From UMGS1601 sp964617585 (GTDB lineage Bacteria; Bacillota; Clostridia; Oscillospirales; Ruminococcaceae): a stretch of DNA of 7,901 nt. The DNA lies in assembly GCA_964617585.1 (NCBI GenBank), contig CAZTXS010000046.1, forward strand, positions 1 through 7,901. Reading direction: 5' to 3'. This document shows, in pieces, positions 1-5,326 of this stretch. Made by a program: the position numbers and the translations under genes. The notes beneath the pieces were generated by a model. The model searched no databases, was not told the DNA's origin, and worked only from the letters and a program-made list of their open reading frames with translations. Numbering within the stretch: position 1 is the stretch's first letter; the number at the start of each line of letters is the position of its first letter.

Positions 1-51
1 GTTTTTATTATACCACTCTTGTCAATAGGGCGTTATTTGGGTGGATTGCTA

Positions 52-191
52 TAAATAAATATTAACACAGTCTTTGGTTAAGCTTCTCAGGTACTGAAAA
101 TACATCAATTTCGCATAACTTTGATTATGCGAAATTGATGTATTTTCAGCACCTGTGAAGCTTAACCAAAGGCTGTATTAATATTTATTTA
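52..191. repeat. Long inverted repeat forming a giant hairpin
   Basis: Positions 52-118 and 125-191 are reverse complements with four mismatches (near 66, 71, 86 and 92) around a 6-nt loop, CTTTGA at 119-124. The pairing can extend past a small internal loop, GATTG at 44-48 with CAATC at 194-198. The arms are AT-rich and have no G/C-dense base or T-run, so this is not an ordinary intrinsic terminator, although it sits exactly where the minus-strand 92-aa gene ends and its right arm contains that gene's TAA. Possible roles are a ssDNA packaging or complementary-strand initiation hairpin, a folded recombination site, or a palindromic mobile repeat. I cannot choose between these from sequence alone. 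Confidence 0.9.
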
Positions 192-467
192 ATCAATCTT
201 TATAAATTTAAGTGCTTCATCTTCCGTCACATCTAAATATATCAGTTCACTATCAATATCCATTCCAAAATAACATTTTTTAACCTCAGCAAAACTACCG
301 TAAAAATCACCATAACAACTAAAACTATAACATAAAAAATTTTCACCTTTTCTATAGCTATAAACAGCAGTTAAAACAGTACCATTAAAAGATAAAGATT
401 TTAGATAACCTTCTACATCATTAAACCAAAAGGTTTTTCCATCTAATTTAATTTTTACTTCTTTCAT
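189..467 (-). CDS. Hypothetical protein, 92 aa
   Basis: I do not recognise this protein. It has 92 residues, no membrane segment and no signal peptide. It alternates short hydrophobic and polar stretches rich in Tyr/Phe, such as VYSYRKGENF and CYSFSCYGDF, which suggests a compact mostly beta fold. Its tail is acidic then amphipathic (DVTEDEALKFIKID). The ATG at 467 follows AAAGAGG at a normal distance. The gene ends inside the right arm of the long hairpin. Base composition is more AT-rich than the phage structural genes, so it may be an accessory (moron-like) gene. The nearest promoter in the right direction is at 708-736, giving a leader of about 230 nt opposed by a convergent plus-strand RNA, so antisense control is plausible. 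Confidence 0.7.
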   Translation of the reverse strand: MKEVKIKLDGKTFWFNDVEGYLKSLSFNGTVLTAVYSYRKGENFLCYSFSCYGDFYGSFAEVKKCYFGMDIDSELIYLDVTEDEALKFIKID

Positions 468-491
468 TTAATCAACCTCTTTCATTTTTAC

Positions 492-520
492 TTGACAAAT
501 ATGCTTTTTTAGGTTATAAT
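492..520 (+). promoter_or_regulatory. Consensus sigma-A promoter for a small plus-strand RNA
   Basis: TTGACA at 492-497, a 17-nt spacer and TATAAT at 515-520 make an exact match to the housekeeping consensus. No open reading frame of useful size follows; the transcript would start near 527 and meet a terminator at 573-616. It points against the phage genes. Confidence 0.85.
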
Positions 521-526
521 CAATGT

Positions 527-616
527 GATGATTGAGTGAGAGTATCACCACATCAATTATATACCTGTTTTTATGTAGTCGGTTGCTGTGGAACGTTAGC
601 CGACTACATTGTTTTT
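527..616 (+). ncRNA. Candidate small non-coding RNA of about 90 nt
   Basis: The interval runs from the expected start of the 492-520 promoter to the T-run after the 573-609 hairpin. A first imperfect stem pairs ATGTGATGAT (523-532, partly before the expected start) with ATCACCACAT (544-553). The second is the terminator stem. No credible reading frame lies within it. It is antisense to the leader of the minus-strand transcript expected from the 708-736 promoter, overlapping the end of a tiny Lys/Ser-rich ORF. It could be an antisense regulator. Because it is complementary to the presumed viral strand, it could instead prime complementary-strand synthesis, as RNA polymerase does at the Ff minus-strand origin. 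Both roles are inference. Confidence 0.55.
573..616 (+). terminator. Intrinsic terminator of the small RNA
   Basis: The perfect 10-bp stem ATGTAGTCGG (573-582) with CCGACTACAT (600-609) has a 17-nt loop and is followed by TGTTTTT. On the minus strand the same stem is followed by A-rich sequence, so it should terminate only rightward transcription. Confidence 0.75.
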
Positions 617-679
617 ACTGCTCTTTTTTGAGCTTTTCAAGCTCTTTGGTGTCATGCTCATTACCTCACTTCCTTTCAT
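596..679 (-). CDS. Possible tiny basic leader peptide, 19-27 aa
   Basis: A short frame on the minus strand ends at TAA (598-596). It has three in-frame ATGs, at 679, 661 and 655. The ATG at 661 is best placed after AAAGGAAG (7-nt spacing) and gives 21 residues dominated by Lys and Ser (core TPKSLKSSKKSSKNN). It lies just downstream of a good promoter (708-736), and its 3' end is covered by the convergent small RNA. It has no hydrophobic segment, so it does not look like a membrane toxin. It may be a leader peptide or a chance frame. Confidence 0.25.
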   Translation of the reverse strand: MKGSEVMSMTPKSLKSSKKSSKNNVVG

Positions 680-707
680 AAGGGTTCTTCCCTCTCTCAC
701 TATAACC

Positions 708-736
708 ATTATATCATATCTTGTACAATATATCAA
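708..736 (-). promoter_or_regulatory. Leftward promoter overlapping an RHH operator
   Basis: Read on the minus strand, TTGATA (736-731), a 17-nt spacer and TATAAT (713-708) form a near-consensus promoter starting near 701. One TTGTACAA palindrome (721-728) sits in the spacer, so a protein bound there would block RNA polymerase. The transcript would run toward the 467-189 gene. Confidence 0.7.
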
Positions 737-794
737 TTAGCATAATCAACAATCTTGTACAATATATTTTGTTAAAATTGTATCTTGTACAATA
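718..794. promoter_or_regulatory. Three TTGTACAA operators upstream of the RHH gene
   Basis: The 13-mer ATCTTGTACAATA occurs exactly at 718-730, 752-764 and 782-794, spaced 34 and 30 bp apart. Its core TTGTACAA is a perfect 8-bp palindrome, the symmetry expected of a ribbon-helix-helix dimer site. Copy 1 lies inside the leftward promoter (708-736); copy 3 overlaps the -35 of the rightward promoter (785-813). This arrangement suggests autorepression plus control of the divergent transcript by the adjacent RHH protein. Confidence 0.7.
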
Positions 795-813
795 AAAGAA
801 AAAATGATATATT
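785..813 (+). promoter_or_regulatory. Promoter of the RHH regulator gene
   Basis: TTGTAC (785-790), a 17-nt spacer and TATATT (808-813) precede the gene, giving a very short leader that still holds AAAGGTG at 821-827. The -35 is part of the third TTGTACAA operator. Confidence 0.5.
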
Positions 814-834
814 ATATTTGAAAGGTGTGATATA

Positions 835-1050
835 ATGTCAGGTGCTACAAAGTATAAAAACGAATGGAACGCTAAAAAATATGACCAAGTAAGACTTAAC
901 GTATTAAAAGGACAAAAAGAACAAATCGCCGCACACGCCGCAAGCAAGGGCATGAGCCTAAACGCCTATATAAACAGCTTAATAGCCGCAGACATGGGCG
1001 CAAAGCTTACAAAGCCCGAAAAGGAGCAGGAGCAGGAGCAGGAGAGTTAA
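835..1050 (+). CDS. Ribbon-helix-helix (Arc/CopG-like) transcriptional regulator
   Basis: This 71-residue protein has a basic N-terminus, a candidate DNA-contacting strand YDQVRLNVLKG (about residues 17-27), then two helices, GQKEQIAAHAASKG and SLNAYINSLIAADM. That is the usual layout of small Arc/MetJ/CopG-type dimeric repressors. The tail is a low-complexity Glu/Gln run encoded by a GGAGCA repeat. The ATG at 835 follows AAAGGTG. The three upstream TTGTACAA palindromes are its likely operators. It points opposite to the replication gene, and the stop codons of this gene and the 79-aa gene overlap. By analogy with CopG of pMV158 it could control copy number, but the target is inferred. Confidence 0.8.
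   Translation: MSGATKYKNEWNAKKYDQVRLNVLKGQKEQIAAHAASKGMSLNAYINSLIAADMGAKLTKPEKEQEQEQES
1023..1044 (+). repeat. GGAGCA tandem repeat at the RHH C-terminus
   Basis: Three exact tandem GGAGCA units and a partial fourth encode the alternating Gln/Glu tail. The last unit forms part of the left arm of the terminator palindrome. Hexamer copy changes would alter tail length without a frameshift. Confidence 0.7.
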
Positions 1051-1065
1051 CTCCCCTGCTCTTTT
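1036..1065. terminator. Shared palindromic terminator between convergent genes
   Basis: A 26-bp palindrome (1036-1061) pairs GAGCAGG with CCTGCTC and GAGTT with AACTC, with one A/C mismatch (1043/1054) and almost no loop as drawn. Rightward it is followed by TTTT at 1062-1065. Its centre GTTAAC holds both stop codons, TAA for the plus gene at 1048-1050 and TAA for the minus gene at 1049-1047. No T-run follows on the minus strand, so leftward termination is less certain. Confidence 0.6.
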
Positions 1066-1286
1066 GATTTACGGGGTGTTCCCCTGTCAAGCTTAAGAAG
1101 CTGGACAATATCCCTTGTAACCTCAATAAACATATTAAGCCGTTCACAGGCGATTATAAGTTCAAGGCAATCAACGGACCCGACAGGACGGTAACGGATA
1201 TTCTCCTGTAACTGCTGTAATTCGTGTTCCAGGTAAATTCGGCGGTTGAATATGTACTCGTAAACAAGGTCAATTCTTTTCATCAT
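1047..1286 (-). CDS. Hypothetical helical protein coupled to rep, 79 aa
   Basis: I do not recognise a family. This 79-residue, largely helical protein has probable coiled-coil character in its first half (YLEHELQQLQENI) and a hydrophobic helix LELIIACERLNMFIEVTRDIVQLL. The tail is basic then polar (DRGTPRKSKEQGS). It has no membrane segment or signal peptide. Its ATG overlaps the rep stop as ATGA at 1286-1283, so the two are almost certainly translationally coupled. The position suggests an accessory role in replication or its control. The gene ends inside the palindromic terminator shared with the RHH gene. Confidence 0.7.
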   Translation of the reverse strand: MMKRIDLVYEYIFNRRIYLEHELQQLQENIRYRPVGSVDCLELIIACERLNMFIEVTRDIVQLLKLDRGTPRKSKEQGS

Positions 1287-2266
1287 TCGGCACCTCGTTC
1301 CCTCAGATAATCAAGTATAGCGTCAGAGGACGTTCCGAACTGATTTTTAATATCCTTGTATTTGGGGTTAAGGACACGCCCCTTGCGGCTTTCGACAACA
1401 CGACAAAGGAACTTTTCAACACCAAGAAGATCAATAACAGTTTCAATTGCCCCCGAACATTGACCGAATACAAAGCTGTCAAGCTTCATAACGTTATAAT
1501 CTGCACCAGGCTTGGCAAAAATACTTACACAGTCACAGCTTTCAATAAATTTCTGCCACCACTCCGCAGTATTCCAACGGCGTTTATTACTATCGGTTTC
1601 GGACGGAGTTACAAAACGCAGATAATTATTAAGTACGTCAAAATAGTTTTTGCATATATTGCCGCCGAGCATTGCGAAGCCTATAGCATTTTCTTTTCTA
1701 AGCTGTATTTCACAGCGCACCCAATGCTCCAGGTCATCACGCTTGCGTTCCGCTTTTTTGTCATAAATACGGATATATATGTTTGAACGCATAGAACCGA
1801 TACCAACACAACAGCCGTCAGAACCGAGAGTAACCGACCACTTTACAAAGCGTGATACATAATTCTGTAAAGCTGTTTCACGAGCAATAACATCAATGTC
1901 CAAAAGCTCATCAAAATCATCATAGGCAACATCAAGGCGGGTAAGGTTCATCATACGCTTATCACTTTCGGTACTGTAATTTTCAAGTATGAGGTCAAAT
2001 AAGGCTTTGTAATCGCCGTTGCCATAAGTTTCAAAGCTTCTGCACCCCTGACCCGACATACAGCAGCACACGCCCATTTCATCACGTCCGCCCCAACAAA
2101 CGGATATGCCGCCGAAATGTAAGCAATTCGGGTAACCGTTCATTCCGCGTTCAAGATTGATAAATGATACATCAGACAACCCCAAAAGCTCAATAACACC
2201 GAAAACGTCATGTATACGGGTAACAAAAGTAACCCAGTCATAAATTATTTTATTGCTATCAGCCAT
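1283..2266 (-). CDS. rep: Rolling-circle replication initiator, Rep_trans type
   Basis: This protein should nick the replicative form at the origin and start rolling-circle synthesis of viral strands, the role of Ff pII. With the ATG at 2266 it has 327 residues. Family-type motifs appear in order: MSGQGCR (70-76), RLDVAYDDF (110-118, acidic residues likely binding metal), NIYIRIYDKKAE (162-173, holding the likely nucleophilic Tyr followed by Lys) and VRCEIQLR (183-190). This is the pattern of the plasmid and phage Rep_trans family. The start is chosen because AAAGGTG lies properly before it. The frame stays open up to an ATG at 2419 overlapping the ATPase stop (TGATG), but that 51-residue extension runs through the hairpins at 2327-2417 and does not resemble a domain. 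The next gene overlaps by 4 nt. Confidence 0.88.
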   Translation of the reverse strand: MADSNKIIYDWVTFVTRIHDVFGVIELLGLSDVSFINLERGMNGYPNCLHFGGISVCWGGRDEMGVCCCMSGQGCRSFETYGNGDYKALFDLILENYSTESDKRMMNLTRLDVAYDDFDELLDIDVIARETALQNYVSRFVKWSVTLGSDGCCVGIGSMRSNIYIRIYDKKAERKRDDLEHWVRCEIQLRKENAIGFAMLGGNICKNYFDVLNNYLRFVTPSETDSNKRRWNTAEWWQKFIESCDCVSIFAKPGADYNVMKLDSFVFGQCSGAIETVIDLLGVEKFLCRVVESRKGRVLNPKYKDIKNQFGTSSDAILDYLRERGAE

Positions 2267-2287
2267 TAAAAACACACCTTTCATGTT

Positions 2288-2317
2288 CTGTACGTTGTAC
2301 CACCGTGTTACTGTACG
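2288..2317. repeat. GTAC-containing direct repeats before rep
   Basis: CTGTACG occurs at 2288-2294 and again at 2311-2317, with TTGTACC directly after the first copy (2295-2301). The spacing is 23 bp, close to two helical turns. They lie just upstream of the preferred rep start, so they may bind Rep as iterons or bind the RHH protein, whose presumed operator TTGTACAA shares the core. Confidence 0.45.
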
Positions 2318-2326
2318 GCGGTCACA

Positions 2327-2340
2327 GGGAGCGAACTCCC
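2327..2340. other. Small tetraloop hairpin in the presumed origin region
   Basis: GGGAG (2327-2331) pairs with CTCCC (2336-2340) around a 4-nt loop, CGAA on plus and TTCG on minus. A TTCG loop is unusually stable in RNA or ssDNA. No T-run follows on the minus strand, so a replication or packaging structure fits better than a terminator. The motif GCGAACTC recurs in the larger hairpin at 2373. Confidence 0.5.
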
Positions 2341-2362
2341 CTTTAAAAAATATATCGGTCTT

Positions 2363-2417
2363 GGGAAACGGGGCGAACTCGCCGCAGGTTTGCGGCGAGT
2401 TTCGCCGAACGTTTCCC
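2363..2417. other. GC-rich compound hairpin, candidate origin or packaging structure
   Basis: GGGAAACG (2363-2370) pairs with CGTTTCCC (2410-2417). Inside it GGCG (2372-2375) pairs with CGCC (2403-2406), AA (2376-2377) with TT (2401-2402), and CTCGCCGCA (2378-2386) with TTGCGGCGAG-side bases (2391-2399) around a GGTT loop. That is about 23 pairs with two small bulges, in otherwise AT-rich DNA, in the only sizeable gap between the assembly and replication genes. No direct T-run follows on the minus strand. In filamentous phages such structures mark origins and the packaging signal; the precise role here is inferred. Confidence 0.6.
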
Positions 2418-2418
2418 A

Positions 2419-3315
2419 TCAGCCCTTAAAAGAAATATTAACATTTGATGATGGACTGTCGGAAAGCTGTTCGGAACGAGGCTGAAAGCCCTTGACAGAA
2501 AGCCGTTCAACTTTTTCATAAGTATCATAACAGGAACGGAGAACATCATCATGCACAAAGGCGTACCATCTGCGCATTTTCATATTCTTAACAGTGCCAT
2601 CATCATTAAGACTGACCTTGTAGACACGAACAATAGTCAGACAGCCCGCTATAGTCATAGGCTTATAGAGTAGCGTTATCTGCTCTCTGATAGGCTTTGA
2701 AATTCGGGTAAACACCTGTGACGTTCCGACAACTATTTTACGCTGTTTGCGCTGTTGGGTTATTTCAGTAAGCATTTCGGGAGGAAAGTTTTTGCTTTCG
2801 TTGGAAGAAAACCAGTTTTGTATCTCATCAAGGAAGATAACCTGTCCGTCCGTTCCGTTGGAAGTCTGAATTATATCAGTCCAGTCGTGAATAACACCGT
2901 CCTGAAAATCAAGACTAATATTAGAAGCGATATGACAAAGGGGGTTTCGCTCCTTTATCATCTTGATGAAGTGGGCGGCGGCTATGCTCTTTCCGCTTCC
3001 CTGCTCCCCTGCAAAAACATGGACACCGTAAGTATCGAAACCATCGGGATTACGGCTGTAATAGTCCTGTATAAGTCTTTTAGGGAAATCCCAAAAGATA
3101 AGCTTAATAGGATTAAACTTGTCAACATAGCGAAATACACGCTTTTTACTGCGTTTCGGAAGCTTCTGCCGCTTGATAACAGCACGGTAAAGGAAATTAA
3201 GCAGGAGCATGACACAGAATGGCACAAGAAAGGCTATAAGGACATATGCAACCAATTCAAAAATACTAAGCATAAAGCCAATAATAGAATTTAAGACGGG
3301 AGTTATCATATCCAT
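2419..3315 (-). CDS. zot: Zot/pI-like phage assembly ATPase
   Basis: This is the ATPase expected to drive extrusion of the filament through the cytoplasmic membrane. The 298-residue protein has a long hydrophobic N-terminus (about residues 8-44), a basic linker RQKLPKRSKKR (49-59), then the P-loop domain: Walker A GEQGSGKS (103-110), Walker B VIFLDE (159-164), and the segment TQQRKQRKIVVGTSQ (186-200) typical of the Zot family. No membrane helix follows the ATPase domain, unlike Ff pI and Vibrio Zot, whose anchor comes after it. The ATG at 3315 has GGAGG upstream and starts 1 nt after the TGA of the pVI-like gene. Its own TGA touches the extended Rep frame. Identity as the inovirus morphogenesis ATPase is strong. 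Confidence 0.92.
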   Translation of the reverse strand: MDMITPVLNSIIGFMLSIFELVAYVLIAFLVPFCVMLLLNFLYRAVIKRQKLPKRSKKRVFRYVDKFNPIKLIFWDFPKRLIQDYYSRNPDGFDTYGVHVFAGEQGSGKSIAAAHFIKMIKERNPLCHIASNISLDFQDGVIHDWTDIIQTSNGTDGQVIFLDEIQNWFSSNESKNFPPEMLTEITQQRKQRKIVVGTSQVFTRISKPIREQITLLYKPMTIAGCLTIVRVYKVSLNDDGTVKNMKMRRWYAFVHDDVLRSCYDTYEKVERLSVKGFQPRSEQLSDSPSSNVNISFKG

Positions 3316-3316
3316 A

Positions 3317-3562
3317 TCAAAAGACCTCCAAAATAGACAGAATATTGTGAATTATTGCAAGAACAATCCTAAAACCTGTTATAAGGATCGTCAACGAAAA
3401 GATAGTGCTAAGCGTATCCATAGGCAAAATATAGTAAAGAAGATTTAAAATCTCAACAAAAAGGTCGGGAACTACGAAAATCGGAATATCAAGAGTAGGC
3501 AACAAACCAATAATAAGTGTTATGACCGAAATTACAGCAACACCGAGAAATAGCAAGCTCAT
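3317..3562 (-). CDS. Hydrophobic minor coat protein, pVI-like
   Basis: The 81 residues are nearly all hydrophobic, with predicted membrane segments at about 2-22, 27-47 and 52-79. Charged residues are very few (D25, D33, E37, D49, R65, E79). Its place between the adsorption protein and the Zot-like ATPase matches gene VI of Ff phages, whose product joins pIII in the terminal cap of the virion. Function is inferred from position and character, not from recognised sequence similarity. The ATG at 3562 overlaps the adsorption gene stop by one base (TAATG), so translation is probably coupled. Confidence 0.7.
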   Translation of the reverse strand: MSLLFLGVAVISVITLIIGLLPTLDIPIFVVPDLFVEILNLLYYILPMDTLSTIFSLTILITGFRIVLAIIHNILSILEVF

Positions 3563-5256
3563 TAGTGTTTAAGCCTCCTTTTACTATCATCAACATAACC
3601 TGTGTGTGTATCAATCTGAGCATATGTTTCCGTCTGAACGGAAGCAACACCGCCAATAATGGCAGGAATAGAACGGAAAAGACCAACAAGAAAGCCTATC
3701 CAAAGAAAAGCCGAAATAAAACTCTTGATAGTATCAATTCCACCGCCGAGATAAGCGACACAACCGTATAAATTATACTGATTTCCCATAAATTCAATAT
3801 ACAAAGAGGGCATATCGGAAGAAACAGGTTCGCCCTTTTCATCAATAATGGAAACCTCAACGCTGCCGTTCTCCGTTTCGGTGTATACACGTTCCCCGAA
3901 AAAGGCAGTTTTTATATTATCGACCGAATTTTCAAGGCTTGCCCAACCGATTTTCTCTTTAAACAGGTTTATAAGCTTGAGCCATTCCAAAGAGGTTTTT
4001 TCTTTCTCTTCCTCGTTAATCTCATTAATATCGCCGCTTATATTTTTGATTGCATTAAGGATATCCTTTAAAGTGGCGTTGCCGCTCTTTATATATGTAC
4101 CTACTTTTGCAATGCCGTTATAAATGGCGTGTAGCTTCTGATAAATAGAGTTAAGGGCATTAAGTATATTGCTGTCGTCAAAATTTATGGTAGTACCGTA
4201 ATTATAAGTAATATAGGTGTTGGTAAGATAATTATAAAAATCCTGCAAATATGAAGAACCGTTATCGCCGTTTCCTATATCGTCATAATTGTAATAGATA
4301 TTATACGTCCTGCCGTCTATATTAACGCTGTGGTTGCTGTTATCATAGCTGTAAGTATTGCCATCGTAGGTTATGTAATCGCCGTCACGATATGTATTTA
4401 CAGTCGTGTTGTCCTCATTATTGTAGAGAATAACGGGGATAGTGACGGGAGCGTCAACGGAAGTACCCGTTGTATCGTTATTTGCCCAAGGAAGTCTGAA
4501 ATAGTCCGAATTATGAGTAACATGATCTTCTTTCCAACCCCAACCGTAATATGTATAACAGTAATAGCCGTCCTCAGTAAACCTAAAATCGGTGAAAGGT
4601 TCATCACCGCCATTACAAAGTATACATTTACACGACAAAGATATCTGAGTACCGCTGTTACGGTCTGCCATATCAATAATAGCTCCGCTTTTATCATGCA
4701 AATAAAAACGTATACCGTATCGTTCAGCCTTATGTAAAACACCTTCTATATTGTAATTAGGATCGGCATAACCCGACAATAAAAGAGGTTCCCATGTTAT
4801 ATACCGACCATCGGTAAACTCAAAAGCAGGATAATCATTATCACCGCAATAAGGAAATTCGAGCATAAAATCTTCAAAGCACCGATCTATATCTCCCCTG
4901 TGACCGCCGAAGCCGCCGCCCTCATAAGAAGTATCGCCGAGCTTTAAGTTAAAATTAACAAGACCCATCATTTGCAAGCTTACTTTAGCGTTGGGATTGC
5001 CGTTAAACAAGTCATAGTAATATTTATACGAAAGCACCTTGCCAAGCCTGCCAGAACCACTGAATGCAGGAGCTTCTCCCCCGTTCTTCTCTATAGCCGC
5101 GTTCAAATAACTATCACGTTCGGAAACGGTCATTGAATACCATTCATCCTCGGTTAATGCTTTAACTTCCACGTCTGCGGCGGATACAGGAACACCGAAC
5201 AGGATAGGCAGGAACAGGAACGCAGAAAGGAAAATGCACATTATTTTCTTGAACAT
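3562..5256 (-). CDS. Adsorption / minor tip protein, pIII-like
   Basis: This 564-residue protein is the likely receptor-binding tip of the virion, inserted in the host membrane until assembly. An N-terminal signal peptide has a KK charge, a hydrophobic core and a probable cleavage after VPVSA (about residue 26). The exported part has a first domain to about 260 with Cys clusters (C126, C137, and CKCILC at 209-214), then a Tyr/Asn/Asp-rich repetitive region (about 275-365), and a helical region (365-455) with an acidic stretch EINEEEKEK. A C-terminal anchor (about 511-538) ends in a 26-residue hydrophilic tail. The layout matches pIII, though I cannot match the receptor domain to a family. AAAGGG precedes the ATG. 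The gene starts just past the coat-gene terminator, so it is probably expressed by read-through or an unseen promoter. Confidence 0.82.
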   Translation of the reverse strand: MFKKIMCIFLSAFLFLPILFGVPVSAADVEVKALTEDEWYSMTVSERDSYLNAAIEKNGGEAPAFSGSGRLGKVLSYKYYYDLFNGNPNAKVSLQMMGLVNFNLKLGDTSYEGGGFGGHRGDIDRCFEDFMLEFPYCGDNDYPAFEFTDGRYITWEPLLLSGYADPNYNIEGVLHKAERYGIRFYLHDKSGAIIDMADRNSGTQISLSCKCILCNGGDEPFTDFRFTEDGYYCYTYYGWGWKEDHVTHNSDYFRLPWANNDTTGTSVDAPVTIPVILYNNEDNTTVNTYRDGDYITYDGNTYSYDNSNHSVNIDGRTYNIYYNYDDIGNGDNGSSYLQDFYNYLTNTYITYNYGTTINFDDSNILNALNSIYQKLHAIYNGIAKVGTYIKSGNATLKDILNAIKNISGDINEINEEEKEKTSLEWLKLINLFKEKIGWASLENSVDNIKTAFFGERVYTETENGSVEVSIIDEKGEPVSSDMPSLYIEFMGNQYNLYGCVAYLGGGIDTIKSFISAFLWIGFLVGLFRSIPAIIGGVASVQTETYAQIDTHTGYVDDSKRRLKH

Positions 5257-5276
5257 AAATATACCCTTTCATGGTT

Positions 5277-5312
5277 AAAAAAAAGGAGCGTTGCAACTAA
5301 TAACAACGCTCC
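5277..5312 (-). terminator. Strong terminator after the major coat gene
   Basis: On the minus strand a perfect 9-bp stem (GGAGCGTTG, 5312-5304, with CAACGCTCC, 5293-5285) has a 10-nt loop and is followed by eight T residues (5284-5277). It lies 14 nt after the coat stop and before the adsorption gene. Ff phages also have a terminator after gene VIII, which keeps coat expression far above that of the tip protein. Confidence 0.9.
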
Positions 5313-5326
5313 AAAGGAAAAAGGGA

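Noticed and set aside
7..25. Minus-strand TGGTATAAT (15-7) and TTGACA (25-20) near the left edge
   Set aside because: The two elements are only 7 bp apart and cannot work together. The first could be an extended -10 reading out of the window, but there is no target in view unless the molecule is circular, in which case it would point at the toxin gene.
630..644. Small hairpin GAGCT/AGCTC followed by TTT
   Set aside because: The stem is only 5 bp with a weak T-run, and it lies after a better terminator at 573-616.
718..794. CRISPR-like spaced repeats
   Set aside because: Only three short (13-bp) units with unequal AT-rich gaps and a palindromic core; they fit operators, not a CRISPR array.
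1460..1786. 108-codon plus-strand frame inside rep
   Set aside because: Antisense to a gene with Rep_trans motifs and without a start signal.
2755..3294. 179-codon open frame on the plus strand
   Set aside because: It lies fully antisense to the Zot-like ATPase, which has clear Walker motifs. It has no ribosome site of note and no recognisable domain, so it is a shadow frame.
4330..4737. Overlapping open frames on both strands inside the tip gene (135 codons plus, 114 codons minus)
   Set aside because: Both lie within the well-supported 564-aa gene, lack good ribosome sites, and arise from its biased Tyr/Asn/Asp codons.
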